The notes: a model not told the origin generated them from the letters alone. Positions 34,628 to 42,735 are shown, numbered from the stretch's first letter. The stretch is DNA of 48,965 bases from JBFEYJ01 sp041563315 (GCA_041563315.1 JBFFNE010000015.1:1-48965); one strand, 5' to 3'. Numbers and translations are program-made.

Positions 34628-34764
34628 AACTGCCAACTGCCAACTGCCAACTGCCAACTGCCAACTGCCAACTGCCAACTGCCAACTGCCAACTGCCAAC
34701 TGCCAACTGCCAACTGCCAACTGCCAACTGCCAACTGCCAACTGCCAACTGCCAACTGCCAACT
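34628..34764. repeat. Perfect heptanucleotide tandem array, 19 copies
   Basis: The unit AACTGCC repeats 19 times without a single mismatch from 34628 to 34760, followed by AACT (34761-34764). It is intergenic. Arrays of 7-bp units are known from cyanobacteria (STRR sequences) and from Beggiatoaceae (TAACTGA repeats). The perfect identity indicates recent expansion or active slippage. Confidence 0.97.
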
Positions 34765-34771
34765 TGTGAGT

Positions 34772-34807
34772 TGTGTAATATCACACACCCCTATGGCATA
34801 TGCCGTA
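34772..34807. promoter_or_regulatory. Two adjacent dyads, candidate operators of the TonB receptor gene
   Basis: TGTGTAATATCACACA (34772-34787) has 5-6-5 symmetry as in CRP-family sites. TATGGCATATGCCGTA (34792-34807) is a palindrome with one mismatched pair and a perfect GGCATATGCC core. The centres are 20 bp apart. The first starts only 7 bp after the heptamer array. Confidence 0.55.
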
Positions 34808-34935
34808 TTTTTCAGGTTAGCCGGCAGGCATGGTTATTTGTAATCTTTATCCTATCAACTACTTATTATGTTGGCCTGTTCCTTGCTGCAGGTTAGGCCG
34901 TATCGACATAAATGACTTACATGGGAATAATCAGA

Positions 34936-36954
34936 ATGAAGAGAGCAGCCTATTTACTGTTATTGGGGGTACACCACCTGCAGGCCGCTGACGAAGCACT
35001 GCCGGTAATTACCGTGGAGAGCACCACGCTAAGTGATGTCAGCGGCGAGGAGGTCAAGTCCGCTGACCTGGCCGAAGCGCTGGCGAAGAAGGTACCGAGT
35101 GTCTCCGTGGTACGCCGCAGCGGTATCGCCAACGACATCATCCTGCGCGGCCAGAAGAAGGACAACATCAATATCCTGATCGACGATGCCAAGGTCTACG
35201 GGGCCTGCCCCAACCGCATGGATCCACCCACCTCCCATGTGCTGACCAACAACATCGAGGGCATCACTATCATTGAGGGTCCGTATGATGTGGAGAATTT
35301 CGGTACCTTGAGCGGGGCGGTGAAGATCACCACCAAGGCGCCGAGCCAGGAACTTTCCGGTGAGGTGGGTGTGAACTTCGGTAGCTGGGGCTATCGTAAA
35401 CAGTACGCCACGGTGAGCGGTGGCAGCGACAGGGTACGGTTGCTCATCAGCGGCTCCAACGAGAGCAGCGAGCCGTACGAGGATGGCGACGGCAACGATT
35501 TCTATGAGCAGATCGCCAATCTGATCGAGGACGGTGCCCCAGTCGATGTGCAGTACAAGGACCAGTACCGGAACCTCGATGCCTATAAAAAGCAGACGCT
35601 CATGGGTAAGGTCTATGCGGATATCACCGACAAGCAGAAACTGAAGCTGAGCTATACCGCCAATCGCAGCGATGAAGTGCTCTATCCATCAAGCAGGATG
35701 GATGCGCTGTACGATGATTCGGACATCTTCACCGCCGACTACACAATCAGCGATCTCGGCAGTTACTCCAAATCCCTTGACGTGCAGTACTACGATTCGA
35801 AGGTCGACCACCCCATGTCGACCTTCTATCGCGTCTTGTCCGGTGCAACGGATTCAGGCAATGAAATGATCAGCGCGCTGACCACGCGGGTGCAGGGCGT
35901 GAAGATCAAAAATACCTTGGAACTGTCGGCGGCCAGTCACTTGAAACTGGGGGTGGATACCAGCAAGCGAAATTGGGACGGCACCTACGAGAAATTGGGG
36001 ATGATGGCCACAACAATAACCGGCCGCAAGAGTATCGATGATGTCGATACGATTAACCGGGCAATTTTTGCTGAATGGGAAATGCACTACAGTGCCACCA
36101 GTGTAAAGGCGGGGTTGCGCTATGATGACACCCACATCGAAACCGCGGGGACCCTGGGGCAGCCCGATAACGATTACAGCGGGATAAGTGCCAATATCTT
36201 TGCCAATTATCAACTTAATGAAAGCACCCGCCTGTTCAGTGGTATCGGCAGGGCGACACGCGTTCCTGACGCAAGGGAGCTCTATTTCATGTCATCGATG
36301 GGGATAACGCAACCTGAGATCGGCACACCGACCCTTGAACAGACCGTTAACACCGAAATCGATCTCGGCCTGGAAAAGAGGTATCAGAACGCTTTGGTCA
36401 AAGCCAAGGTGTTCCACAGCTGGCTGAAGGATTATATCTACTACAACGCCAGTAAAACGACGAATGTCTTCGAAAACATCGACGCCACCATCTACGGTGC
36501 GTCACTGAGCGGTGAGTGGTTTGCCACAGATCAGGTTTCACTGGACTTCGGCCTGGCCTGGCAGCGAGGCCGGAAAGACGAAGCCCTTGCCGGGCAGACC
36601 GATAAGGACCTGGCGGAGATCACACCGCTCAAGCTCAATACCGGCCTGAACTACGACTATACGGCACGTAGCACGGCGCGTGTGGAAGTGGTGGCGGCAG
36701 ACCGCTGGGATGCCTTTGATGGCGACAACGGCGAGCAGGAGATCGCCGGTTACTCGGTGGTCAACATGAAGGTGCAGCACATGCTGACCCGAAATATCGA
36801 GCTGACCGGTGGGGTGGACAACTTGTTTGACAAGACCTACGCCGTGACCAATACCTACAATGACCTGACCCTGCTGGCGGCAGCGGGCGGTGATGTTATG
36901 CTGCTGAACGAGCCGGGTCGCTATATGTACCTCAACGCTGCGTATAAATTCTGA
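34936..36954 (+). CDS. TonB-dependent outer-membrane receptor, OprC/NosA-type copper receptor candidate
   Basis: The ATG at 34936 gives 672 residues with a signal peptide (MKRAAYLLLLGVHHLQA, then ADEALP). ITVES near the mature N-terminus may be the TonB box. The plug (about 25-135) includes SVSVVRRSGIANDIILRG and ITIIEGPYDVENFGTLSGAV. A 22-strand barrel follows and ends in YKF, the usual terminal Phe. GACPNRMDPPTSH gives C91 and M95 (CxxxM) and DHPMS gives H292 and M294 (HxM). This is the copper-binding CxxxM-HxM set of OprC. The substrate is therefore inferred to be copper rather than a siderophore. It is a single gene with a strong terminator. Confidence 0.88.
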   Translation: MKRAAYLLLLGVHHLQAADEALPVITVESTTLSDVSGEEVKSADLAEALAKKVPSVSVVRRSGIANDIILRGQKKDNINILIDDAKVYGACPNRMDPPTSHVLTNNIEGITIIEGPYDVENFGTLSGAVKITTKAPSQELSGEVGVNFGSWGYRKQYATVSGGSDRVRLLISGSNESSEPYEDGDGNDFYEQIANLIEDGAPVDVQYKDQYRNLDAYKKQTLMGKVYADITDKQKLKLSYTANRSDEVLYPSSRMDALYDDSDIFTADYTISDLGSYSKSLDVQYYDSKVDHPMSTFYRVLSGATDSGNEMISALTTRVQGVKIKNTLELSAASHLKLGVDTSKRNWDGTYEKLGMMATTITGRKSIDDVDTINRAIFAEWEMHYSATSVKAGLRYDDTHIETAGTLGQPDNDYSGISANIFANYQLNESTRLFSGIGRATRVPDARELYFMSSMGITQPEIGTPTLEQTVNTEIDLGLEKRYQNALVKAKVFHSWLKDYIYYNASKTTNVFENIDATIYGASLSGEWFATDQVSLDFGLAWQRGRKDEALAGQTDKDLAEITPLKLNTGLNYDYTARSTARVEVVAADRWDAFDGDNGEQEIAGYSVVNMKVQHMLTRNIELTGGVDNLFDKTYAVTNTYNDLTLLAAAGGDVMLLNEPGRYMYLNAAYKF

Positions 36955-36964
36955 TGAACCTGAT

Positions 36965-36993
36965 TCCGGGAGCTCAGTGGATGAGCTCCCGGA
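36965..36993 (+). terminator. Perfect 11-bp hairpin just after the TonB receptor gene
   Basis: TCCGGGAGCTC (36965-36975) pairs with GAGCTCCCGGA (36983-36993) around a 7-base loop, 10 bases after the stop. No T-run follows directly; the classical terminator comes 30 bases later. Confidence 0.5.
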
Positions 36994-37022
36994 GTGACAA
37001 GTACTTTTGTACTTTCCAGTTT

Positions 37023-37052
37023 GCCCTGTGCCGTTCGGCACGGGGCTTTTTT
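37023..37052 (+). terminator. Rho-independent terminator of the TonB receptor gene
   Basis: GCCCTGTGCC and GGCACGGGGC form a 10-bp stem with one G-T pair around GTTC (37023-37046), followed by six T (37047-37052). The layout is textbook. Confidence 0.88.
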
Positions 37053-37123
37053 GTTTTCTCGTCGCCAGCACCCTGCTAAGGTTTCATTATCGTTAAGAGG
37101 TGTGGGATAGAGACTGAGCGGGA

Positions 37124-37678
37124 ATGAGCGTAATGGTGACCTATGAAGAGATTATCGCGTTCTGGTTCTCCGGCAGGGTGAAACCCATGTGGTTTCGCTC
37201 CACGGCGGAATTCGATGCGGAGGTGCGTGAGCGATTCCTCGATACCTGGCAAGCGGCGGAATCTGGTGCGCTTGACCACTGGCGCAAAAGTGCTGCAGGC
37301 GCACTGGCGCTGGTGATCGTGCTGGATCAGTTTCCGCTCCACATGTTCCGCGGTGAGGCGGAGAGTTACTCCACCGCTGAGCGGGCGCTCGAGGTCGCGG
37401 CGGAGGTGGTCACCAAGGGGTGGGATCGGGAGTTGGAAAAATTGCAGCTTCCCTTTCTCTATATGCCCTTTATGCACAGTGAAAATCCCGCTGACCAGGA
37501 TCGTTCCGTGGCGCTCCTTGAGGCCGCCGGGTTGAGCAATAGCGTGCGTTTTGCCCGCCATCATCGAGAACTGATCCGTCGCTTCGGTCGTTTCCCCCAT
37601 CGTAACGTCATTCTTGGACGTGACAGCACTGATGAGGAGTTTGAATATCTAAATTCCAAAGAGGCCTTTCACGGGTAA
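37124..37678 (+). CDS. DUF924-family protein
   Basis: The protein has 184 residues (ATG at 37124; a second in-frame ATG at 37133 is possible). It is all-helical with the DUF924 pattern: IIAFWFSGRVKPMWF, FDAEVRERF, ALVIVLDQFPLHMFRG, LPFLYMPFMHSENPADQ and HRNVILGRDSTDEE. The family has a TPR-like fold and no assigned function. The amidotransferase gene follows 5 bp downstream, so they form one operon. Confidence 0.9.
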   Translation: MSVMVTYEEIIAFWFSGRVKPMWFRSTAEFDAEVRERFLDTWQAAESGALDHWRKSAAGALALVIVLDQFPLHMFRGEAESYSTAERALEVAAEVVTKGWDRELEKLQLPFLYMPFMHSENPADQDRSVALLEAAGLSNSVRFARHHRELIRRFGRFPHRNVILGRDSTDEEFEYLNSKEAFHG

Positions 37679-37683
37679 GGGAT

Positions 37684-38409
37684 ATGAAGCGGTTCGTTAT
37701 CGTTAAGACGGGCGGAAAAATCGCCTCTTTGGCTGATGTGGCGGGCGATTATGAGGACTGGATCGCCCAGGGGATGGGCATTACGGCGTATCCGATCGCG
37801 GTGGTCGATGTCGCGCGTGGCCAGAGTTTACCGGCGCTCTCGGAGGTGGCGGCAATCGTTGTTACCGGCTCGGCATCGATGGTCACCGACCATAGCGAAT
37901 GGATAGTGGAGTTAGCTCTCTGGCTACGCCGTGCGGTGGCGCAGCAGGTGCCTCTGCTGGGGATCTGCTTCGGCCATCAACTGCTTGCCAAAGCCCTGGA
38001 TGGTGACGTGGATTACAACCCGCGTGGGCTGGAGGTGGGCACTGCCTCCGTCCAACTTGCAAGCCAGACGCAGGGTGACCCCCTGTTTGGTGCGATGCCA
38101 GAGGTGTTTTCCGCTCAGGTAAGCCATCGTCAGTCAGTGGTGCGACTGCCGGCAGGGGCAAGACTTCTCGCGTCGAGCGAGAAGGATCCACACCAGGCCT
38201 TTCGCTATGGTACGCTGGCCTGGGGTGTCCAGTTTCATCCCGAGTTTGATGCCTCCATTACCCGCGCCTTTATAGAACACTACCGCCAGCGTCTGTTAGA
38301 TGAGGGGGCATCGGTAGAGCGTTTACTCGCCGAGGTACGTGAGTCGCCTCAAAGTGCTTCGCTGCTTCAACAATTTGCCCGGTTGGCAGTTGCTGCCAAT
38401 ACAGACTAA
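37684..38409 (+). CDS. Class I glutamine amidotransferase
   Basis: The protein has 241 residues. The triad is C95 in LLGICFGHQLLA, H185 and E187 in VQFHPEF. The sequence resembles the stand-alone GuaA-like amidotransferases (YfeJ-type) rather than a GMP synthase, as no ATP-PPase domain follows. It hydrolyses glutamine to ammonia for an unknown acceptor or acts as a gamma-glutamyl peptidase. It follows the DUF924 gene after 5 bp. Confidence 0.9.
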   Translation: MKRFVIVKTGGKIASLADVAGDYEDWIAQGMGITAYPIAVVDVARGQSLPALSEVAAIVVTGSASMVTDHSEWIVELALWLRRAVAQQVPLLGICFGHQLLAKALDGDVDYNPRGLEVGTASVQLASQTQGDPLFGAMPEVFSAQVSHRQSVVRLPAGARLLASSEKDPHQAFRYGTLAWGVQFHPEFDASITRAFIEHYRQRLLDEGASVERLLAEVRESPQSASLLQQFARLAVAANTD

Positions 38410-38462
38410 GCGCAGCGCAGGTGTGCTGCCAAATTCGTTGCTGCATCCATGAGGGTCTCTCA

Positions 38463-38822
38463 ATGACGGACTGGGAAGCTCCGGTTCCTGCTCACGAAAA
38501 AGGGCAGGGAACGGTATTTTTGGTATATGTGCTATTGCTCACATCGGTGGTGTTCCCTCTGAGCGGGCTTGTCGGCATTATCATCGCCTATGTATACAAA
38601 GAAGAGGCACCGGCGTGGCTGCAAAGCCACTACCGGTTGCAGATCCGCACCTTCTGGATCAGTTTTCTGTATGTTGTGTTGGGTTTGCTGCTGTTGTTGC
38701 TCATTATCGGCAAGTTGATCCTGCTGTTCTGGCTGGTGTGGTTCCTGGTTCGTTGTATCAAGGGTATCCGTTACCTCCACAATGGACAGGCCTACCCTAA
38801 CCCTGGCGGATGGTTTTTTTAA
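38463..38822 (+). CDS. Small membrane protein, DUF4870-like
   Basis: The ATG at 38463 (MTDWEAP) follows ATGAGGGTC; the upstream frame is not coding. The 119-residue product has three transmembrane helices (about 15-41, 60-85 and 85-100) and the ending RCIKGIRYLHNGQAYPNPGGW, which is characteristic of the DUF4870/TMEM family. YKEEAPAWLQSHYRLQIRTFW is also typical. Function unknown. The LEA-type lipoprotein gene follows 23 bp downstream. Confidence 0.82.
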   Translation: MTDWEAPVPAHEKGQGTVFLVYVLLLTSVVFPLSGLVGIIIAYVYKEEAPAWLQSHYRLQIRTFWISFLYVVLGLLLLLLIIGKLILLFWLVWFLVRCIKGIRYLHNGQAYPNPGGWFF

Positions 38823-38845
38823 TCGGCGAAGACTGGAGATTTTGT

Positions 38846-39664
38846 ATGATATTTCGTTATCTCGCATTGGCCTTGGCGGGCGTGTTGTTAGCCGGCTGTG
38901 CCACGCTGCAGCAGCAGTTTAAGGAGCCCAGTGTGTCAGTCCATGGCCTGCAGGTGCGAGCCGTCTCGCTGGCCGATATGCAGCTGGATTTTATCCTCGG
39001 TATCGAGAATCCCAATCCGGTAGGAATCTCGATGAGTGGTCTGAGCTATCGATTGGAACTGGAGGATAGGTCACTGTTCGAGGGCAAGACGCAAGATCGG
39101 GTTAAGGTTGCGGCCAATGGTCGCTCCCGGGTCACACTGCCTTTCACTCTTTCTTACGAGGATCTCAGGGGTGGCTACGATGCCATTGTCAACAAGAAGA
39201 CCCTGCCCTACAGCCTTAGTGGTGATATTGATGTGGGGCTCATCTCCCTGCCTTACTCGCACCGTGGAGAGTTGACCTTGCCCAGCCTGCCTGAGGTGAA
39301 AATAAGCAGCTTGCGAGTCGATGGCTTTGATCTCAGTGGCGTGGCGTTGCGACTGGCCCTGACCGTCAGTAACGGTAATGATTTTCCGTTACTGCTGTCG
39401 GGCCTGAGTGGCGGCATCAAGCTGGCGGACACTACCCTGGTTGAGGGCCGCAGCCTCGGTAAAATGAATATTGGTGCGCAGCAGCAGGATGATGTGGAAC
39501 TGGCGCTGAAAGTCGGTTACCAGCAGTTGGGGGGCGTGGTGGATGCGTTACGCCGGGCGGATACGTTACCGCTCAGTTTTGAGGGAGCGATCAGCGTGCC
39601 CCATGGCACGGGAGAACGTCAGCTCCCGTTGAGCTGGAGTGGAAATGTGCCGGTTAGACGCTGA
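38846..39664 (+). CDS. LEA type 2 (WHy-domain) lipoprotein
   Basis: The ATG at 38846 follows CTGGAGAT. The 272-residue product has a lipoprotein signal (LAGVLLAGC, Cys18) and two repeats of the water-stress and hypersensitive-response (WHy) fold: QLDFILGIENPNPVGISMSGLSYRL in pieces for the first, and RLALTVSNGNDFPLLLSGLSGGI for the second. NPNP is the hallmark of LEA-2 proteins. Such proteins are linked to stress tolerance; the role in bacteria is not fixed. Confidence 0.88.
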   Translation: MIFRYLALALAGVLLAGCATLQQQFKEPSVSVHGLQVRAVSLADMQLDFILGIENPNPVGISMSGLSYRLELEDRSLFEGKTQDRVKVAANGRSRVTLPFTLSYEDLRGGYDAIVNKKTLPYSLSGDIDVGLISLPYSHRGELTLPSLPEVKISSLRVDGFDLSGVALRLALTVSNGNDFPLLLSGLSGGIKLADTTLVEGRSLGKMNIGAQQQDDVELALKVGYQQLGGVVDALRRADTLPLSFEGAISVPHGTGERQLPLSWSGNVPVRR

Positions 39665-39698
39665 AAAACCTGGAGCAGGGGGAATGAGGGAGGATCCG

Positions 39699-40043
39699 AT
39701 GGAGGCACTGCGACAACGGCTCGCGGCTTTTGCTCGCGAGCGGGAATGGGAGCAATTTCACTCACCAAAAAACCTCTCCATGGCACTGATTGCCGAGGCG
39801 GCTGAGCTGGTCGAGCATTTTCAGTGGCTCAGCGAGGAGCAAAGCGGGCAGCTCCCTGCTGACAAGCTCGATGCGGTACGGCTGGAGCTGGCCGATATCC
39901 AGATCTACCTGATTCGTCTTGCTGATCGTCTTGGCGTGGATCTGCTCAAGGCGGCCTGGGAGAAGACTGAAATCAATGAGCAGCGTTATCCGGTGGAGCG
40001 GGTCAGGGGAGACGCCCGTCGGGCAGCGGAATATAAAGACTGA
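39699..40043 (+). CDS. MazG-like nucleotide pyrophosphohydrolase (dCTPase/RS21-C6 type)
   Basis: The ATG at 39699 has GGGAGG 5 bases upstream; the ATG at 39684 is in frame but its purine run is too close. The 114-residue protein shows the all-alpha NTP-pyrophosphatase motifs: FHSPKNLSMALIAEAAELVEHFQW, with metal ligands in EAAE, and VRLELADIQIYLIRLAD, with the second E...D pair. It hydrolyses nucleoside triphosphates, probably dCTP or modified dCTP, to monophosphate and pyrophosphate as a pool-cleaning enzyme. Confidence 0.9.
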   Translation: MEALRQRLAAFAREREWEQFHSPKNLSMALIAEAAELVEHFQWLSEEQSGQLPADKLDAVRLELADIQIYLIRLADRLGVDLLKAAWEKTEINEQRYPVERVRGDARRAAEYKD

Positions 40044-40061
40044 ATGAATTCGTAAACAGGC

Positions 40062-40388
40062 TCAGTCCTGGACCACATCGCCCGGATATAAATAGCTCTT
40101 GGCCTCTTCGCCGGGGTCCGGAAGGCCGGCAATACGCCACGCCTCTTGCGGTGAGTGGAACAGCTGGTCTACGCAGTGCGGGGCCATCTGGTTCAAATCA
40201 CAGGCGGCGCGCATCGGCGGGAGTGCGCCATACTGGATGAAATGTTCACGCAGAGTGTTGATGATCTTCCAATGCTCAGGGGTCAATTCCCCGATACCAT
40301 CCTCTTCAGCGATGCGGCTTGCCAACTCCTCGTTCCACAGTCGTGGCTCTACAGCGGGGATCATGGGGATATCAAATTCAGTGGTCAT
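40062..40388 (-). CDS. DsrC/TusE-family protein lacking the C-terminal cysteines
   Basis: The ATG at 40388 has AGGAGG upstream; a longer frame from 40583 is rejected. The 108-residue protein has the family core: LWNEELASRIAEEDGIGELTPEHWKIINTLREHFIQYG in pieces, then LFHSPQEAWRIAGLPDPG. In TusE and DsrC the tail carries one or two redox Cys (GLPKPxxC and ACKIAG). Here those positions hold none: WRIAG replaces CKIAG and the tail ends GEEAKSYLYPGDVVQD. Two other Cys (C63, C72) lie in a helix. A regulatory or binding role is likelier than sulfur transfer. Convergent with the MazG-like gene, 18 bp apart. Confidence 0.85.
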   Translation of the reverse strand: MTTEFDIPMIPAVEPRLWNEELASRIAEEDGIGELTPEHWKIINTLREHFIQYGALPPMRAACDLNQMAPHCVDQLFHSPQEAWRIAGLPDPGEEAKSYLYPGDVVQD

Positions 40389-40668
40389 GGCGCACCCTCC
40401 TGCTTGTCTGTTTTGCACCAATGTATATAGTGAAAGAGATAGCACGAGGATGGCTGATTTCCAGTGTTTCGTGTAGAAAAATCCCCGGTGGCGTAACTCG
40501 TGCAGACAGCGTTCTTCGTCGCGGGTCAGCCTTGGACTATTACAGGACGTGGCAAGATTCAAGCGTTGCGTTTGTTTAGCCACGTTCTATGCAAGAAGTG
40601 TTTTTCCTTGTCATCATGGTGGTCGCTCGGGGATTGACCACTGAGGTGTACAGGCCAGGAGGCGGTTA

Positions 40669-41571
40669 ATGCGGATTGGGATAGATTTAGGTGGCACCAA
40701 AATAGAGGGGATTGCGCTTGCCGACAGTGGTGAGGTGCTTGAACGGCGCCGGGTGATGACCCCAAAGGGGGACTATCAGGCCACTCTCATGGCGGTTATT
40801 TCGCTGGTTGAAGGAATCGAGGCGCATCTGGGGGATGAGGGCTCGGTGGGCGTCGGTATACCGGGAGCGATTTCCCCCGCCACTGGACTGGTGAAGAATG
40901 CCAACACCACCTGTCTTATCGGCAAGCCGTTGCATCTGGACCTGAGCGAGGGACTTGGCCGAGAGGTGAGGTTGGCGAATGATGCCAACTGTTTTGCCAT
41001 TTCTGAGGCAACCGATGGTGCAGCTGCCGGTGTCGAGGTGGTATTTGGTGTCATCGTTGGCACCGGAACAGGCGGTGGCGTGGTAGTGAATGGTCACTTG
41101 CTTACTGGACCGAATGCCATTGCCGGGGAGTGGGGACACAACCCCCTGCCTTGGCCGATGGCCGAGGAATTGCCCGGTCCTGACTGCTACTGCGGCAAGA
41201 AAGGGTGTATCGAAACCTGGCTGAGCGGTCCGGGGTTGGAGCGCGATCATGCGCTCCACAGCGGTCAAACACTGGCGGTGGCCGAGATTGTTGCCCGTGC
41301 CGAAGGGAGCGACAGCCTCGCCGAGGCGACGCTTGTCCGTTATGAGCACCGCATGGCTCGCGCCCTGGCTACGGTGATCAATCTGCTTGACCCGGACGTC
41401 ATCGTGCTCGGGGGAGGGGTTTCCAATATCGAGCGGCTCTACCACAGTGTGCCGGCGATTTGGGGAGACTATATTTTTTCCGACACGGTGAGCACTCGTT
41501 TGTTGCCACCCAGGCACGGTGATTCTAGTGGGGTGCGTGGCGCCGCCTGGTTATGGCCATTCGCTGCGTGA
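40669..41571 (+). CDS. mak: Fructokinase (ROK family, Mak-like)
   Basis: The protein has 300 residues and follows E. coli Mak closely: MRIGIDLGGTKIEGIAL, SVGVGIPGAISPATGLVKNAN, LANDANCFAISEA, GEWGHNPLPWP, YCGKKGCIETWLSG (zinc-binding ROK motif) and GDSSGVRGAAWLWP at the C-terminus. It phosphorylates fructose with ATP. It would complete sucrose use with the GH100 invertase about 10 kb upstream. It is full length and on its own on the plus strand, 280 bp from the divergent DsrC-like gene. Confidence 0.93.
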   Translation: MRIGIDLGGTKIEGIALADSGEVLERRRVMTPKGDYQATLMAVISLVEGIEAHLGDEGSVGVGIPGAISPATGLVKNANTTCLIGKPLHLDLSEGLGREVRLANDANCFAISEATDGAAAGVEVVFGVIVGTGTGGGVVVNGHLLTGPNAIAGEWGHNPLPWPMAEELPGPDCYCGKKGCIETWLSGPGLERDHALHSGQTLAVAEIVARAEGSDSLAEATLVRYEHRMARALATVINLLDPDVIVLGGGVSNIERLYHSVPAIWGDYIFSDTVSTRLLPPRHGDSSGVRGAAWLWPFAA

Positions 41572-41629
41572 ACCTTGTTGTCCGCAGCATGCTTCGCGTG
41601 CAGAACGCTGGCAGTATGGACAATGTCAC

Positions 41630-42487
41630 TCAGGAACGATGAGGAGACAACCGGTACAATCCGAATAACATCAACAGCAAAAGCAAGCCGTCAATCGCAC
41701 CACCTCCACTATAACCAGGGCGGTGCACCACCGTTGCCACTTTCTCCTGCTTAACGCGTTCGATGAAAACGTTCAGTTCATTATTGAGATTGACGGTCAT
41801 GTTCTCCATCGCTTTGTCGAAACTCTCGGCGCGTTGCTGGCGACTCTCCTCGATGGTGTTGATCAAGGTAGAGGTGGCTTTTCTATCATCCACTCCGGGG
41901 GCGCGGAACAGCAATTTGTGCGTGTTAACATCAAACACTGAGGTATCGACAAAGGTTTGCACATCGTTCTTGCTACCTTTGATGAAGTAGGCGCCAACGA
42001 TGGTCCAGTAAAGGATCGAGGCTTTAGTGTCTTCGGTATGCGCAACCTGATCATAGGAGACCAGGGCGATGGTATCGAGCCCGTAGATGCGGGCGATTTG
42101 ATCGATGGTCTTGAAGCCTCGGGAAGAGCGCAGGTAGGTATCGGGAATGATGCTGATACTGTGGATGAACTCTCGCTGCTGGAAAGCCTCCTTTACCCGG
42201 TTGAGCAGGACCAGCTTGTGGGCCTCGGATAGCCCTTCTGTTTGCCGGTTGGTGGCGGGAACGAAAGCCAGGCCCACACGGAGTGGCAGGTTCAGCTGCG
42301 GCACGGTTTCATCGTAGGGTGGCGGTTCCTCTCCACCTGGGTAGAGATAGTCGACGAGGCTGCTGGATACGCCTCCACGGCTGCGCTCACCTCCTAGTTC
42401 ATGCCATGCCCGGGTACAGGCGGAAAGTGAAATGACCGTCAATGAAATGACGACACCAAGTCTCAGTATGGTTTGTTTTGTGTCCAT
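41630..42487 (-). CDS. Rhombotarget lipoprotein with GlyGly-CTERM-type tail
   Basis: The ATG at 42487 (MDTKQTIL) follows GGAG; the long upstream frame is not coding. The 285-residue product carries a lipoprotein signal with lipobox SLSAC (Cys24) and a C-terminal GGGAIDGLLLLLMLFGLYR followed by basic residues. That tail is a GlyGly-CTERM signal, the target of rhombosortase proteases. The combination matches the rhombotarget lipoprotein family. The core (PLRVGLAFVPATNRQTEGLSE, YGLDTIALVSYDQV, DVNTHKLLFRAPGVDDRKATS) has an alpha/beta look and unknown role. No rhombosortase gene is in the window. Confidence 0.85.
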   Translation of the reverse strand: MDTKQTILRLGVVISLTVISLSACTRAWHELGGERSRGGVSSSLVDYLYPGGEEPPPYDETVPQLNLPLRVGLAFVPATNRQTEGLSEAHKLVLLNRVKEAFQQREFIHSISIIPDTYLRSSRGFKTIDQIARIYGLDTIALVSYDQVAHTEDTKASILYWTIVGAYFIKGSKNDVQTFVDTSVFDVNTHKLLFRAPGVDDRKATSTLINTIEESRQQRAESFDKAMENMTVNLNNELNVFIERVKQEKVATVVHRPGYSGGGAIDGLLLLLMLFGLYRLSPHRS

Positions 42488-42704
42488 ATTGCAGAGCTCC
42501 ATTTTCCTCGCCGATAACAGGAAGCATAGGACCGGGAATAGCCCCCGGTCAATTTGGCCAGTGGAAATGAATCTGCGAAGGAAATAGAGGTGAGCTAACA
42601 GCCCCTGACAGGCATTCGTCAGAGGGGGAGCGCTATGACAGAGGCGCTGATCCCGATGGTGTTGAAAGGCTCCCGTTGTTGCACGGCTGCACCTTCGTGG
42701 GAAG

Positions 42705-42728
42705 CGCTGGCGTGAAGACACGCCAGCG
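42705..42728 (-). terminator. Perfect 10-bp hairpin just after the phnA-type gene
   Basis: CGCTGGCGTG and CACGCCAGCG pair around AAGA, 8 bases past the stop codon at 42736 on the minus strand. No T-run follows, so this is only a probable transcript end. Confidence 0.5.
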
Positions 42729-42735
42729 GCGGGGT

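Larger units (their letters stand above)
34585..34935. other. 351-bp intergenic region with heptamer array and two dyads, upstream of the TonB receptor
   Basis: It holds no gene; frames through the array are by-products of the repeat. In order come a short unique stretch, 19 heptamers (34628-34760), a 16-bp dyad, a 16-bp near-palindrome, and about 130 bases of unique sequence leading to the receptor start. I see no convincing Fur box. Confidence 0.75.

Noticed and set aside
34628..34764. CRISPR array
   Set aside because: The unit is 7 bp with no spacers, and no cas genes are present.
34571..34843. Open frames of 60-73 codons on both strands through the heptamer array
   Set aside because: They arise because a stop-free 7-bp unit stays open in all three frames of a strand; no ribosome site, and the product is only the repeat.
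37684..38409. GMP synthase (guaA)
   Set aside because: Only the amidotransferase domain is present; the ATP-pyrophosphatase and dimer domains are absent.
40389..40583. 65-residue extension of the DsrC-like protein
   Set aside because: The ATG at 40388 has AGGAGG and matches the family start; the extension has no coding character.
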